Source: Syntrophomonadaceae bacterium (GTDB lineage Bacteria > Bacillota > Syntrophomonadia > Syntrophomonadales > Syntrophomonadaceae). From it: a stretch of 6,247 bases of DNA. Within the stretch, counting starts at the first letter, position 1. Each line of letters starts with the position of its first letter. Under the pieces are notes generated by a model. The model did no database searches. It saw only the letters and a program-made list of their open reading frames with translations, and was not told where the DNA came from. Below are positions 1-5,513 of this stretch, one piece after another. The translations under genes were made by a program, and so were the position numbers. The stretch spans positions 1-6,247 of the forward strand of contig JAQVWB010000122.1 in the NCBI GenBank assembly GCA_028698695.1. The letters run 5' to 3'.

Positions 1-90
1 TAACAAAAAAGTAAATATAACCAGACCAATGATTATCATAACTGCCTTTTTTTGTTTGTCATTTTGCATGCCCCGATTCATAAAACTCAT
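1..90 (-). CDS. N-terminal fragment of an unrecognised membrane-anchored protein, cut by the window edge
   Basis: This open frame starts at ATG (90-88) and stays open through 30 codons to base 1, so its 3' end lies outside the window. It begins MSFMNRGMQNDKQKKAV and continues MIIIGLVIFTFLL. That is a short polar, lysine-rich N-terminus followed by an uninterrupted hydrophobic stretch from about residue 17, as expected for an N-terminal membrane anchor or uncleaved signal with the N-terminus inside. The start is supported by a strong GGAGGGG site 7 nt upstream (98-104). The gene lies just downstream of the terminator-like hairpin at 114-148, so it is either the first gene of the next transcription unit or is reached by readthrough. 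I do not recognise the family; too little is visible to assign a function. In many Firmicutes yqeY follows rpsU, but this N-terminus does not look like YqeY. Confidence 0.6.
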   Translation of the reverse strand, partial: MSFMNRGMQNDKQKKAVMIIIGLVIFTFLL

Positions 91-97
91 TATAGTT

Positions 98-104
98 CCC
101 CTCC
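98..104 (-). promoter_or_regulatory. Shine-Dalgarno site of the truncated membrane-protein gene
   Basis: On the minus strand GGAGGGG is followed by a 7-nt spacer (AACTATA) and ATG. It is the main evidence that the 90-1 frame is a real gene. It begins only 7 nt after the T-tract of the terminator hairpin, so the stem-loop and the ribosome site are almost contiguous. Confidence 0.7.
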
Positions 105-111
105 ATTAATG

Positions 112-157
112 AAAAGGTCTGGTAAAACCATTCGTTTTACCAGACCTTGCGTTTTTT
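112..157. terminator. Perfect 15-bp intrinsic terminator hairpin, potentially bidirectional
   Basis: The arms at 114-128 and 134-148 are exact reverse complements (AAGGTCTGGTAAAAC against GTTTTACCAGACCTT) with a 5-nt loop. Read on the minus strand, the stem ends in TTTT (115-112) then CATTA, so it can end the transcript coming from rpsU. Read on the plus strand, the stem is followed by GCG and six T (152-157), so it could also stop transcripts in the other direction. It lies about 280 nt past the rpsU stop and directly before the SD of the next minus-strand gene. Besides operon end, an attenuator role for that next gene is therefore possible. The hairpin is seen directly; its activity is inferred. 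Confidence 0.85.
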
Positions 158-425
158 GCAGCATATCCATAACCACATGGTTTTTCTCATTTTTATATTT
201 CTATGAGAAAAATAGATTTCTACCCACATTCCCAATAAATTCTCCAAGTCATTATCAGGATGTCTTGACAGCTCCTGTTCTCATTCCCGCCTGGTTGCCT
301 GGGAAGATAAACCAGAAGGATCTACGATTAAACCATAATCCAAGGACTGATACAATTCCAAATCGCTCTTTCCTTCGAGGCTTCCTTCAGCACCAACAAG
401 CTGTCAGTATTCAGGTAAACATTAC
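149..425. other. Non-coding stretch between rpsU and the terminator
   Basis: I find no convincing gene in these 277 bases. On the minus strand two short open stretches in different frames overlap (328-420 and 281-403), without a good start plus SD, and I recognise no homologue. The stretch contains a 10-bp inverted repeat (181-212) and a smaller stem at 256-277, whose CAGGA and TCCTG ends enclose a TGT/ACA inner stem. It could be a long 3' untranslated region of the rpsU transcript, a 5' leader of the following gene, or the decayed remains of a gene. I looked for and did not find T-box (AGGGTGGNACCGCG-like) or SAM riboswitch core sequences. Confidence 0.6.
181..212. repeat. AT-rich inverted repeat, 10-bp arms
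   Basis: TTTTTCTCAT (181-190) and ATGAGAAAAA (203-212) are exact reverse complements around a 12-nt AT-rich spacer. The stem has only two G/C pairs, and its T-run lies inside the arm rather than after it, so it is a poor terminator on either strand. It could be a transcript stability or processing element, or simply an AT-rich coincidence. Confidence 0.5.
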
Positions 426-602
426 CTAGAATTTCTTTTTCTTGCGGGCCGCTTCGGATTTCTTTTTTCTCTTTACACTGGGTTTTTCGTAGTGGTCGTG
501 CTTGCGGATATCTTGCATAACCCCTGATTTTTGACAGCTGCGTTTAAATCTCTTTAATGCACTGTCCAGGGATTCATTTTTTCCTACTTTAACTTCGCTC
601 AT
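426..602 (-). CDS. rpsU: 30S ribosomal protein S21
   Basis: The frame encodes 58 residues, the usual length for Firmicutes S21, a small basic protein of the 30S subunit that sits near the anti-Shine-Dalgarno end of 16S rRNA and is linked to initiation. The translation starts MSEVKVGKNESLDSALKRFK, matching the family's N-terminal pattern (KNESL, then ALRRFKR-like). Residues 38-50 read HYEKPSVKRKKKS and the protein ends EAARKKKKF, the very basic tail typical of S21. Start ATG (602-600) follows GGGGAGGG (608-615), with GGAGG 6 nt from the ATG. Stop is TAG. One cysteine (C23) is present. The gene lies 74 nt downstream of hinT and has its own promoter candidate at 645-674, so it may be expressed independently of the heat-shock genes. 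The protein is short enough to be missed by length-filtered gene finders. Confidence 0.97.
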   Translation of the reverse strand: MSEVKVGKNESLDSALKRFKRSCQKSGVMQDIRKHDHYEKPSVKRKKKSEAARKKKKF

Positions 603-644
603 GGTATCCCTCCCCTCATCTGACCAGGCTTAGAATGCCAATAT

Positions 645-674
645 ATTTTACTATTTCCTGCCCCATATCGTCAA
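645..674 (-). promoter_or_regulatory. Sigma-A type promoter for rpsU
   Basis: On the minus strand TTGACG (674-669; 5 of 6 consensus) is separated by 18 nt from TAAAAT (650-645; 5 of 6 consensus). The -35 box begins only 2 nt after the hinT stop codon. Transcription would start near 638, giving an untranslated leader of about 36 nt that carries the rpsU SD. This would let S21 be made at housekeeping level apart from readthrough of the upstream operon. The boxes are seen directly; activity is inferred. Confidence 0.65.
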
Positions 675-676
675 GA

Positions 677-1027
677 CTAACCGGGAGGCCACTCCAAGTT
701 TCTTCCGCCTAGCAGGTGATAATGTAAATGTAAAACTTCCTGCCCTCCACCTGCCCCATTGTTGCATAACAGACGATAACCATTTGCAGCTATATTATTT
801 TCTCTGGCCAGAGAAGCTGCTGTTAATTGAATATGTCCCAGCAGGTTAATATCTTTTTCATTAACCTCATTTAACGAAATAATATGTTTTCTTGGTATGA
901 TCAGCAAGTGTACAGGGGCAACAGGCTGAATGTCTTTTATAGCTATTAATTGTTCGTCTTCATAGACGACAGTAGACGGAATATCACCGGCAACTATTTT
1001 ACAAAAAAGACAATCCCGGGCTGTCAC
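677..1027 (-). CDS. hinT: HIT (histidine triad) family nucleotide-binding protein
   Basis: The frame encodes 116 residues, close to the usual length of Hint-branch HIT proteins, which hydrolyse purine nucleoside phosphoramidates and adenylates. The active-site triad is plain near the C-terminus: H100-L-H102-Y-H104-L-L followed by GGR, preceded by the glycine-rich GAGGGQE turn (91-97). The N-terminus carries C6-x-x-C9 (DCLFCKIVAGDIPS), which in many bacterial members binds zinc with His48 (PRKH) and a triad histidine; that metal role is inferred from the family. The protein ends EWPPG, a common Hint ending. The start is GTG, chosen because GGAGGTGA lies just upstream and the conserved CxFCKI motif begins at residue 6. 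It sits 138 nt after mtaB, wide enough for its own promoter, and 74 nt before rpsU. The cellular substrate is unknown. Confidence 0.94.
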   Translation of the reverse strand: MTARDCLFCKIVAGDIPSTVVYEDEQLIAIKDIQPVAPVHLLIIPRKHIISLNEVNEKDINLLGHIQLTAASLARENNIAANGYRLLCNNGAGGGQEVLHLHYHLLGGRNLEWPPG

Positions 1028-1031
1028 TAAT

Positions 1032-1039
1032 TCACCTCC
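1032..1039 (-). promoter_or_regulatory. Shine-Dalgarno site fixing the GTG start of hinT
   Basis: GGAGGTGA, a full match to the anti-SD core, is followed by ATTA and GTG (1027-1025); GGAGG is 7 nt from the start codon. No ATG at a suitable distance is in frame, and the next codons lead straight into the conserved CLFCKI motif. Confidence 0.85.
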
Positions 1040-1082
1040 AATAACTGCTAATCTAACAACTCTTAATTAAACACTCATCTAT

Positions 1083-1091
1083 ATTTTAGCA
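1083..1091 (-). promoter_or_regulatory. Possible extended -10 promoter for hinT
   Basis: In the 138-nt mtaB-hinT gap the minus strand carries TGCTAAAAT, an extended -10 box (TGN plus TAAAAT, 5 of 6 consensus). The -35 region is weak: TTTATC at 16 nt or TTGTTT at 20 nt. The predicted start would lie about 50 nt before the hinT start codon. I see no clear terminator in this gap, so readthrough from mtaB is also possible. This is a guess from motif shape only. Confidence 0.35.
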
Positions 1092-1165
1092 AAGATTGTC
1101 TCAGGATAAAACAATGGATTTTGATTCTGCCCGAAATTTAGGCGACAAACAGTTCCAATAAGTCA

Positions 1166-2467
1166 TTATTTTAGTCTCCCACGCAGTTGCCGGCCTTGCA
1201 CAGATTCTATTTGAACCTGGACAAATTCCCCCCGTAAATCATTTTCACAGGTAAACGACACTTCCAGATAGTTGTCACTAAGACCGGTATATTGACCGGG
1301 TCCAGTTTGTTTTTCTACCAGCAGTCTTAATGTCTGACCTGGATATGTACTTAAAAATTCACTGCGTTTCTTATCAGCTAATTTCAATAGTTGTTCACTG
1401 CGATAATTTTTGGTTTTTTCATCAATCTGGTCGAGGTATTCCGCTGCCCTCGTACCAGGACGACGGGAATATTTGAATACATGTAAATCCAATAACTTTA
1501 AACTTTCTAAAAGATTAAAGCTGTCAGCAAAGTCAGCTTCAATTTCTCCGGGAAATCCCGCCATTATATCAACAGTGACTGCAATACCGGGTATCTGTTC
1601 ATTAACTTCATTAACCAGTCGCCTGAAATCTTCCCGGTCATATTTCCTTCCCATGGCCTTCAGTATGGAATCACTGCCGCTTTGCAAAGGTATGTGCAGA
1701 TGGCGGCATAAGCGATTGTCCTGGCTCATCAATGCTAATATTGGAGGAGTTATCTCGTTAATTTCAATTGACCCTGGTCTTAACCGATAATCCCCGGGTA
1801 CCTTATCCAATATTTCATCCAGTAATTGCTCCAGATTATACCCTTTCATATCCTTGCCATACTGCCCAATATGAATTCCGGTTAGAACTATCTCTTTGTA
1901 TCCTAATTGCAGCAACTGTTTTATCTCATGCAGAACATCCTCTGGTTCTTTACTTCGCACCGGTCCCCTGGCATAGGGAACAATACAATAGGTACAATAG
2001 CTTTGACAACCATCCTGAATTTTAATAAATGCCCGCGTTCTTTCGTGGGGCTGGCTGTATAACCACAAAGGCAGTTTTTCGGCGGCCTCACTTACCGGTC
2101 GCCAATAAGTTGTAACCGACTCCGATTTTTTTACATCGTCAATCAGATCAGCAATTTTTTCTTTATCCCGATTGCCTACTATCAGATCAACCCCTTCTAT
2201 AGAAGTTGCCTGATGGGGGTCAGTTTCTGCCCAACAACCGGTAACTACGACTAAAGAATCCTTCTGCTGCCTGGCAATACGCCGCACCATAGCCCGGGAT
2301 TTACGGTCACTGACATGGGTTACAGTGCAGGTATTAATTACATAAACATCGGCCGGACCGTTAAAAGGTACTATCTCATATCCCTTGCGGAGAAATTGTT
2401 CTTTTAATTGTTCTGTTTCCACCTGGTTGACTTTGCATCCCAGAGTATAAAAAGCTGCTGTCTTCAC
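1166..2467 (-). CDS. mtaB: tRNA (t6A37) methylthiotransferase MtaB
   Basis: This 433-residue radical-SAM enzyme converts N6-threonylcarbamoyladenosine at position 37 of ANN-decoding tRNAs to the 2-methylthio form (ms2t6A). The N-terminal methylthiotransferase domain has the three cluster cysteines C11 (TLGCKVNQ-ET), C47 (VINTCTVT) and C78 (VTGCWA). The central radical-SAM domain has C154-xxx-C158-xx-C161 (DGCQSYCTYC), followed by the family stretch IVPYARGPVRS. Further family blocks are ELVLTGIH-like (193-199), HLHIPLQSGSD (257-267) and IMAGFPGE (301-308). A TRAM-type RNA-binding domain fits about residues 375-433. TLGCKVN with two full iron-sulfur sites, and the place in the dnaK operon (yqeV in B. 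subtilis), argue for MtaB rather than MiaB or RimO. The start is GTG with GGAAGG (2476-2481) 8 nt upstream; no other in-frame start precedes it. It follows rsmE after 104 nt. Confidence 0.95.
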   Translation of the reverse strand: MKTAAFYTLGCKVNQVETEQLKEQFLRKGYEIVPFNGPADVYVINTCTVTHVSDRKSRAMVRRIARQQKDSLVVVTGCWAETDPHQATSIEGVDLIVGNRDKEKIADLIDDVKKSESVTTYWRPVSEAAEKLPLWLYSQPHERTRAFIKIQDGCQSYCTYCIVPYARGPVRSKEPEDVLHEIKQLLQLGYKEIVLTGIHIGQYGKDMKGYNLEQLLDEILDKVPGDYRLRPGSIEINEITPPILALMSQDNRLCRHLHIPLQSGSDSILKAMGRKYDREDFRRLVNEVNEQIPGIAVTVDIMAGFPGEIEADFADSFNLLESLKLLDLHVFKYSRRPGTRAAEYLDQIDEKTKNYRSEQLLKLADKKRSEFLSTYPGQTLRLLVEKQTGPGQYTGLSDNYLEVSFTCENDLRGEFVQVQIESVQGRQLRGRLK

Positions 2468-2507
2468 CTGATATACCTTCCATATCCTAATTTAAATATG
2501 ATGCCTC

Positions 2508-2553
2508 TGCAAAAACCCGGTTTGCATGAAAAATATGAAGGAGCCGTCGACGG
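2508..2553. repeat. Palindromic sequence in the rsmE-mtaB gap
   Basis: The 104-nt gap (2468-2571) holds two palindromic elements. One is the perfect 10-bp palindrome CCGTCGACGG (2544-2553), flanked by GGAGC on both sides as a direct repeat. The other is an imperfect stem TGCAAA...TTTGCA (2508-2513 with 2521-2526), which extends to CC/GG if a 2-nt bulge is allowed. Neither has a following T-run on either strand, so they are not intrinsic terminators. The gap is GC-rich locally and also contains a 23-codon minus-strand frame without an SD (2559-2488). Possible roles are a dispersed intergenic repeat or a transcript processing site. A weak promoter-like pair for mtaB (TTGCAG, 17 nt, TAGGAT) is also there but is not convincing. 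Confidence 0.45.
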
Positions 2554-2571
2554 AGCATGGTAGAAACAAAG

Positions 2572-3324
2572 TTAGTCCAAATCTCCATATTCATAAAACA
2601 AAATACTCGAAGCTACCAGAGCAGCAGTTTCAGTTCGCAAAATACGCGGTCCCAGACCAGTTAAAATAAAACCATTTCTCTGAGCCAATTCCGCTTCCGG
2701 TGGTGAAAAACCGCCTTCAGAACCAACCAGTAAATCAAGGTCTGCCGGGGCTGGAATTTTATCTTTTAGATTATTACATACCGCCCGCAACGGTTGACGA
2801 GGTTCAGTTTCATATAACATAATTCCCAACTCCCCGGTATTAAAAGTATTCAGATAATCGCTTAGATTACTTACTGGAGCAATTTCCGGTATCTGATTAC
2901 GCCGACATTGTTTACAAGCTTCCCTGGCAATAGACTGCCATCGTTGCAGCTTTTTTTCAGCTTTTTCTCCGACGAGTTTTACGATCGTCCGATCAGTTAA
3001 CACGGGAGTAATTCTAGAAACACCCAACTCAACCGCTTTTTGAATAATCAAATCCATTTTTTCGCCTTTAGCAATACCCTGGACCAGATTTATTTTTAAT
3101 ACTGGTTCCCGGTCGGTAACTGTTTGTTGCAGGATTATGCCACCAAGTTCCCCTTCTGTCGTAGGTTGCAGCATCACCAGATACTCTTTTCCTCTGCCGT
3201 CAAATATAATTACTTCATCATCAGGCATCAAACGCAGTACTTTTTCAATATGATGTAACTCCGTTTTACTAAACCGGATCTGCTCACCTGAAATTTGATT
3301 ATCAGCAACAAAAAAGCGGTGCAT
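2572..3324 (-). CDS. rsmE: 16S rRNA (uracil-1498-N3)-methyltransferase RsmE
   Basis: The 250-residue protein is a SPOUT-class SAM-dependent methyltransferase that methylates N3 of U1498 in helix 44 of 16S rRNA in the assembled 30S subunit. It begins MHRFFVADNQ, like the family, with an N-terminal PUA-like RNA-binding domain (about 1-70; HHIEKVLRL at 24-32). The SPOUT domain follows, with KGEKMDLIIQKAVELGV (86-102), then RWQSIAREACKQCRRNQIPEI (128-148) in place of the common EAxEQSxR form, LLVGSEGGFSPPE (198-210) and LGPRILRTETAA (224-235). The last two form the knotted SAM site. I chose the ATG at 3324 because AGGAGG lies 10 nt upstream (3335-3340). A 19-residue in-frame extension to 3381 would overlap the end of prmA and lacks similarity. 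It lies 20 nt after prmA and is almost surely co-transcribed. Confidence 0.95.
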   Translation of the reverse strand: MHRFFVADNQISGEQIRFSKTELHHIEKVLRLMPDDEVIIFDGRGKEYLVMLQPTTEGELGGIILQQTVTDREPVLKINLVQGIAKGEKMDLIIQKAVELGVSRITPVLTDRTIVKLVGEKAEKKLQRWQSIAREACKQCRRNQIPEIAPVSNLSDYLNTFNTGELGIMLYETEPRQPLRAVCNNLKDKIPAPADLDLLVGSEGGFSPPEAELAQRNGFILTGLGPRILRTETAALVASSILFYEYGDLD

Positions 3325-3344
3325 ATAGCCTTTTCCTCCTGGAA

Positions 3345-4274
3345 TTACATTGCAGGTTTCCTGGCAACTACTCCGATCCAATCAACATCCTGTTGTACCT
3401 GTTCAATAATAAAACCATGTAATTCCAAACGCTTCTGAACCGCCGGCCAGCGGCTTTCAACTATACCGGAACCAAACAAATAGCCACCCGGTTTCAACAC
3501 GGCGGCAGCTACCGGTACCAGCATTACTACCACTTCAGCAGTAATATTGGCCATGATAATATCCGGGTCTTTTTGCTTTAATTCCTCAACTATATCTCCG
3601 GATTGAACTTCGATCACATCAGAGAAGTTATTTAAAGCCACATTTTCACGGGCTATTTTTACTGCTACATCATCAATGTCCATGGAAAATATGCTGCGGG
3701 CACCCAGCTTGGCAGCAGCAATCGACAAAATGCCCGAACCACACCCTGCATCCACGACCATTTCTCCACCCTTTATATACTGGTCAATAAAACGCAGACA
3801 AAAACGCGTAGAGGCATGTATTCCAGTGCCAAATGCCATTCCCGGGTCAATATCAATCACTGACTCACCGTCTTTGGCCTGATAATCTTCCCAGGAAGGT
3901 TTTATAACCAAACGATTCCCCACTTTAAAACTGTGATAATACTTTTTCCAGTTTTGCTCCCAATCCTCATCGCGTACTTCATCAACAAATATTCGACAGG
4001 CAGTATTAAAGTTCTCCTCGACCAGCTTTATACTGGCCATAATATCATCAAGCACTTCACGGTCCTCATGAAAATAGGCTTTGACTACCACGAAATCATG
4101 ACTCAAAAAATCAGGGGGAAAAAGTTCAGCATTCCATCCCCCCCGGTTAACATATTGACGCGCCGCCTGCGGGTCTTCAATTTTCACACCTCCTGAGCCC
4201 ATTCGGTGGAAAATCCCCGCTATGGCTTCAACACACTGTCCCTCAGTTAATACACTAATTTCTTTCCAATTCAC
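3345..4274 (-). CDS. prmA: Ribosomal protein L11 methyltransferase
   Basis: The 309-residue class I SAM-dependent methyltransferase methylates amino groups of ribosomal protein L11. The N-terminal substrate-binding domain (about 1-90) begins NWKEISVLTEGQCVEAI and includes GGVKIEDP (28-35), as in Firmicutes PrmA. The linker WEQNWKKYYHSFKVGNRLVI (105-124) precedes the hallmark DPGMAFGTGIHAST (143-156). SAM motif I is VVDAGCGSG (173-181), the acidic end of beta-2 is MDID (198-201), and IIMANITAEV (239-248) is the catalytic-loop motif. The start is the GTG at 4274-4272, because AGGTGG sits 4 nt before it and homology begins there; a 25-residue upstream extension would run back into dnaJ. It is 10 nt after the dnaJ stop, which suggests translational coupling. 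The gene is yqeT in the B. subtilis dnaK operon. Confidence 0.95.
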   Translation of the reverse strand: MNWKEISVLTEGQCVEAIAGIFHRMGSGGVKIEDPQAARQYVNRGGWNAELFPPDFLSHDFVVVKAYFHEDREVLDDIMASIKLVEENFNTACRIFVDEVRDEDWEQNWKKYYHSFKVGNRLVIKPSWEDYQAKDGESVIDIDPGMAFGTGIHASTRFCLRFIDQYIKGGEMVVDAGCGSGILSIAAAKLGARSIFSMDIDDVAVKIARENVALNNFSDVIEVQSGDIVEELKQKDPDIIMANITAEVVVMLVPVAAAVLKPGGYLFGSGIVESRWPAVQKRLELHGFIIEQVQQDVDWIGVVARKPAM

Positions 4275-4278
4275 TAAG

Positions 4279-4285
4279 CCACCTC
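4279..4285 (-). promoter_or_regulatory. Shine-Dalgarno site of prmA abutting the dnaJ stop codon
   Basis: On the minus strand the dnaJ stop TAG is followed at once by AGGTGG, then CTTA and GTG. The SD (GAGGTGG) therefore includes the last base of the dnaJ stop codon, so ribosomes ending dnaJ are positioned over the prmA initiation site. This decides the GTG start and points to coupled translation. Confidence 0.8.
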
Positions 4286-5412
4286 TATCCCATAGCATCT
4301 TTGAATTTATCAAATAAACCTTTGCGGTTTTGTTTATCATCATCTTCATAGAATGAGGCCAGGAGTTCCTTCTGGCGCTTATTCACTTTTTTGGGTATGT
4401 TCACTTTAATCAATACCTTTAAATCTCCGTAACGGTGACTTTGCAAATATGGTATCCCTTTACCCTTAACGGTTATAACATCTCCCGGTTGTGTTCCTTC
4501 GGGTATATCCAATATATGTTTAGCTCCCCCCAGCAAAGACATCTCTACCTGATCACCCAAAGCTGCCTGCACAAAATCTATTTCCAATTGTGTAATCAGT
4601 GTATAGCCATCCCGCTCGAAACGCTCATGCGGCTTTATCATAATGGTAATATACAAATCTCCCGGCGGGCCTCCCTGGATACCCTGTTCCCCTTCCCCCT
4701 GAACACGCAGACGGGATCCGTGATCAACTCCTGCCGGAATTCTGACATTAATTTTGTGGGCTTTTCTGACCTGACCGGCCCCCCGGCAATCCTTACAGGG
4801 CTTTTCTATTACCCGCCCCTCACCATTACAGCGCGAACAGGTACGAGCCGTCTCGAATCGCCCAAAAGGAGTGTTTTGAACATTACGAACCTGACCACTG
4901 CCACCGCAGGCGGTACAGGTTTTAATTTCAGAGTCTGGTTGAGCACCGTTGCCATTACAAGTTGTGCATTTTTCCACCCTGGTTATTTCTATATCCTTTT
5001 CCATACCAAATACTGCATCTTCAAAATTTATTTGCATACGAACTTCGCGATCGGCACCCCGCTGAGGCCCACTTCTTCTACGGCCACGAGTAGCACCGGA
5101 AGCTCCGAATATCAAATCAAACAGGTCCCCAAATCCCGCACTGCCAAAATCATCAAAGCCAAATCCGCCGCCGTTGCGACTGGGGTCAAAAGCACTATGG
5201 CCAAAACGGTCATAAGCAGCCCTTTTCTGCGGATCGCTCAGTACTTCATAAGCATCAGATATTTCTTTAAACTTCTCAGCTGTGTTCGGGTCCTCGCGGT
5301 TAACATCCGGGTGATACTTTCGTGCCAACTGCCGGTAAGCCTTTTTAATTTCATCTGCGCTGGCATTATTCGGTATTCCCAGAACCTCGTAAAAATCACG
5401 CTTTTCAGGCAT
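4285..5412 (-). CDS. dnaJ: Chaperone protein DnaJ (Hsp40, class A)
   Basis: The 375-residue co-chaperone delivers unfolded substrates to DnaK and stimulates its ATPase. All class A parts are present. The J-domain spans about 1-70 with H34-P35-D36. A Gly/Phe-rich linker follows (about 81-103, GGGFGFDDFG and on). Four CxxCxGxG zinc repeats begin at C149, C166, C192 and C206 and form two zinc centres. The C-terminal beta domains carry the PPGDLYITI motif (249-257) and an end rich in K and D. The start at 5412 gives MPEKRDFYEVLG, the family's usual N-terminus, with AAGGTGG 6 nt upstream. The ATG at 5454 would add 14 unrelated residues and lies inside a hairpin, so I reject it. It follows dnaK after 101 nt and precedes prmA by 10 nt. 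All zinc ligands and HPD are intact, so it should be functional. Confidence 0.97.
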   Translation of the reverse strand: MPEKRDFYEVLGIPNNASADEIKKAYRQLARKYHPDVNREDPNTAEKFKEISDAYEVLSDPQKRAAYDRFGHSAFDPSRNGGGFGFDDFGSAGFGDLFDLIFGASGATRGRRRSGPQRGADREVRMQINFEDAVFGMEKDIEITRVEKCTTCNGNGAQPDSEIKTCTACGGSGQVRNVQNTPFGRFETARTCSRCNGEGRVIEKPCKDCRGAGQVRKAHKINVRIPAGVDHGSRLRVQGEGEQGIQGGPPGDLYITIMIKPHERFERDGYTLITQLEIDFVQAALGDQVEMSLLGGAKHILDIPEGTQPGDVITVKGKGIPYLQSHRYGDLKVLIKVNIPKKVNKRQKELLASFYEDDDKQNRKGLFDKFKDAMG

Positions 5413-5442
5413 CTTTCTCCACCTTCCTGAACCACAGGGTAA

Positions 5443-5467
5443 ACCCGGAAACATGCGGCTTCCGGGT
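5443..5467 (-). other. Hairpin in the dnaK-dnaJ intergenic gap
   Basis: ACCCGGAA (5443-5450) and TTCCGGGT (5460-5467) are exact reverse complements with a 9-nt spacer, five of the eight pairs being G-C. On the minus strand the stem is followed only by TTACCC, so it is at best a weak or partial terminator. It might adjust the dnaK to dnaJ ratio by attenuating readthrough or by protecting a processed dnaK 3' end. An unused AAGGAG (5478-5483) lies upstream with no start codon at a normal distance. The structure is seen; the role is inferred. Confidence 0.55.
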
Positions 5468-5513
5468 CTGCTCTCTTCTCCTTACCCTTTTAACAAAAAT
5501 ACCGCTATTTAAA

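Noticed and set aside
251..300. Plus-strand TTGACA at 265-270 as a promoter -35 box
   Set aside because: No -10-like hexamer lies 16-19 nt downstream; that segment is CCCGCCTGG-rich, and no plus-strand gene follows.
52..429. A 125-codon plus-strand open frame across the region downstream of rpsU
   Set aside because: It runs straight through the perfect terminator hairpin and overlaps the rpsU 3' end and the truncated minus-strand gene. It has no SD at its start and its translation is low-complexity, with no recognisable family features.
2468..2571. Promoter for mtaB in the rsmE-mtaB gap
   Set aside because: The best pair on the minus strand (TTGCAG, 17 nt, TAGGAT) matches only 3 and 4 of 6 consensus positions, too weak to annotate.
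4435..5430. A 331-codon plus-strand open frame antisense to dnaJ
   Set aside because: The minus strand encodes an intact DnaJ with every diagnostic motif. The antisense frame has no domain features and is a by-product of dnaJ codon usage.
5413..5454. DnaJ start at the upstream ATG, adding 14 residues
   Set aside because: The added residues (MFPGLPCGSGRWRK) are not part of the family, the ATG sits inside a hairpin, and the internal ATG at 5412 has a proper SD and gives the standard 375-residue protein.
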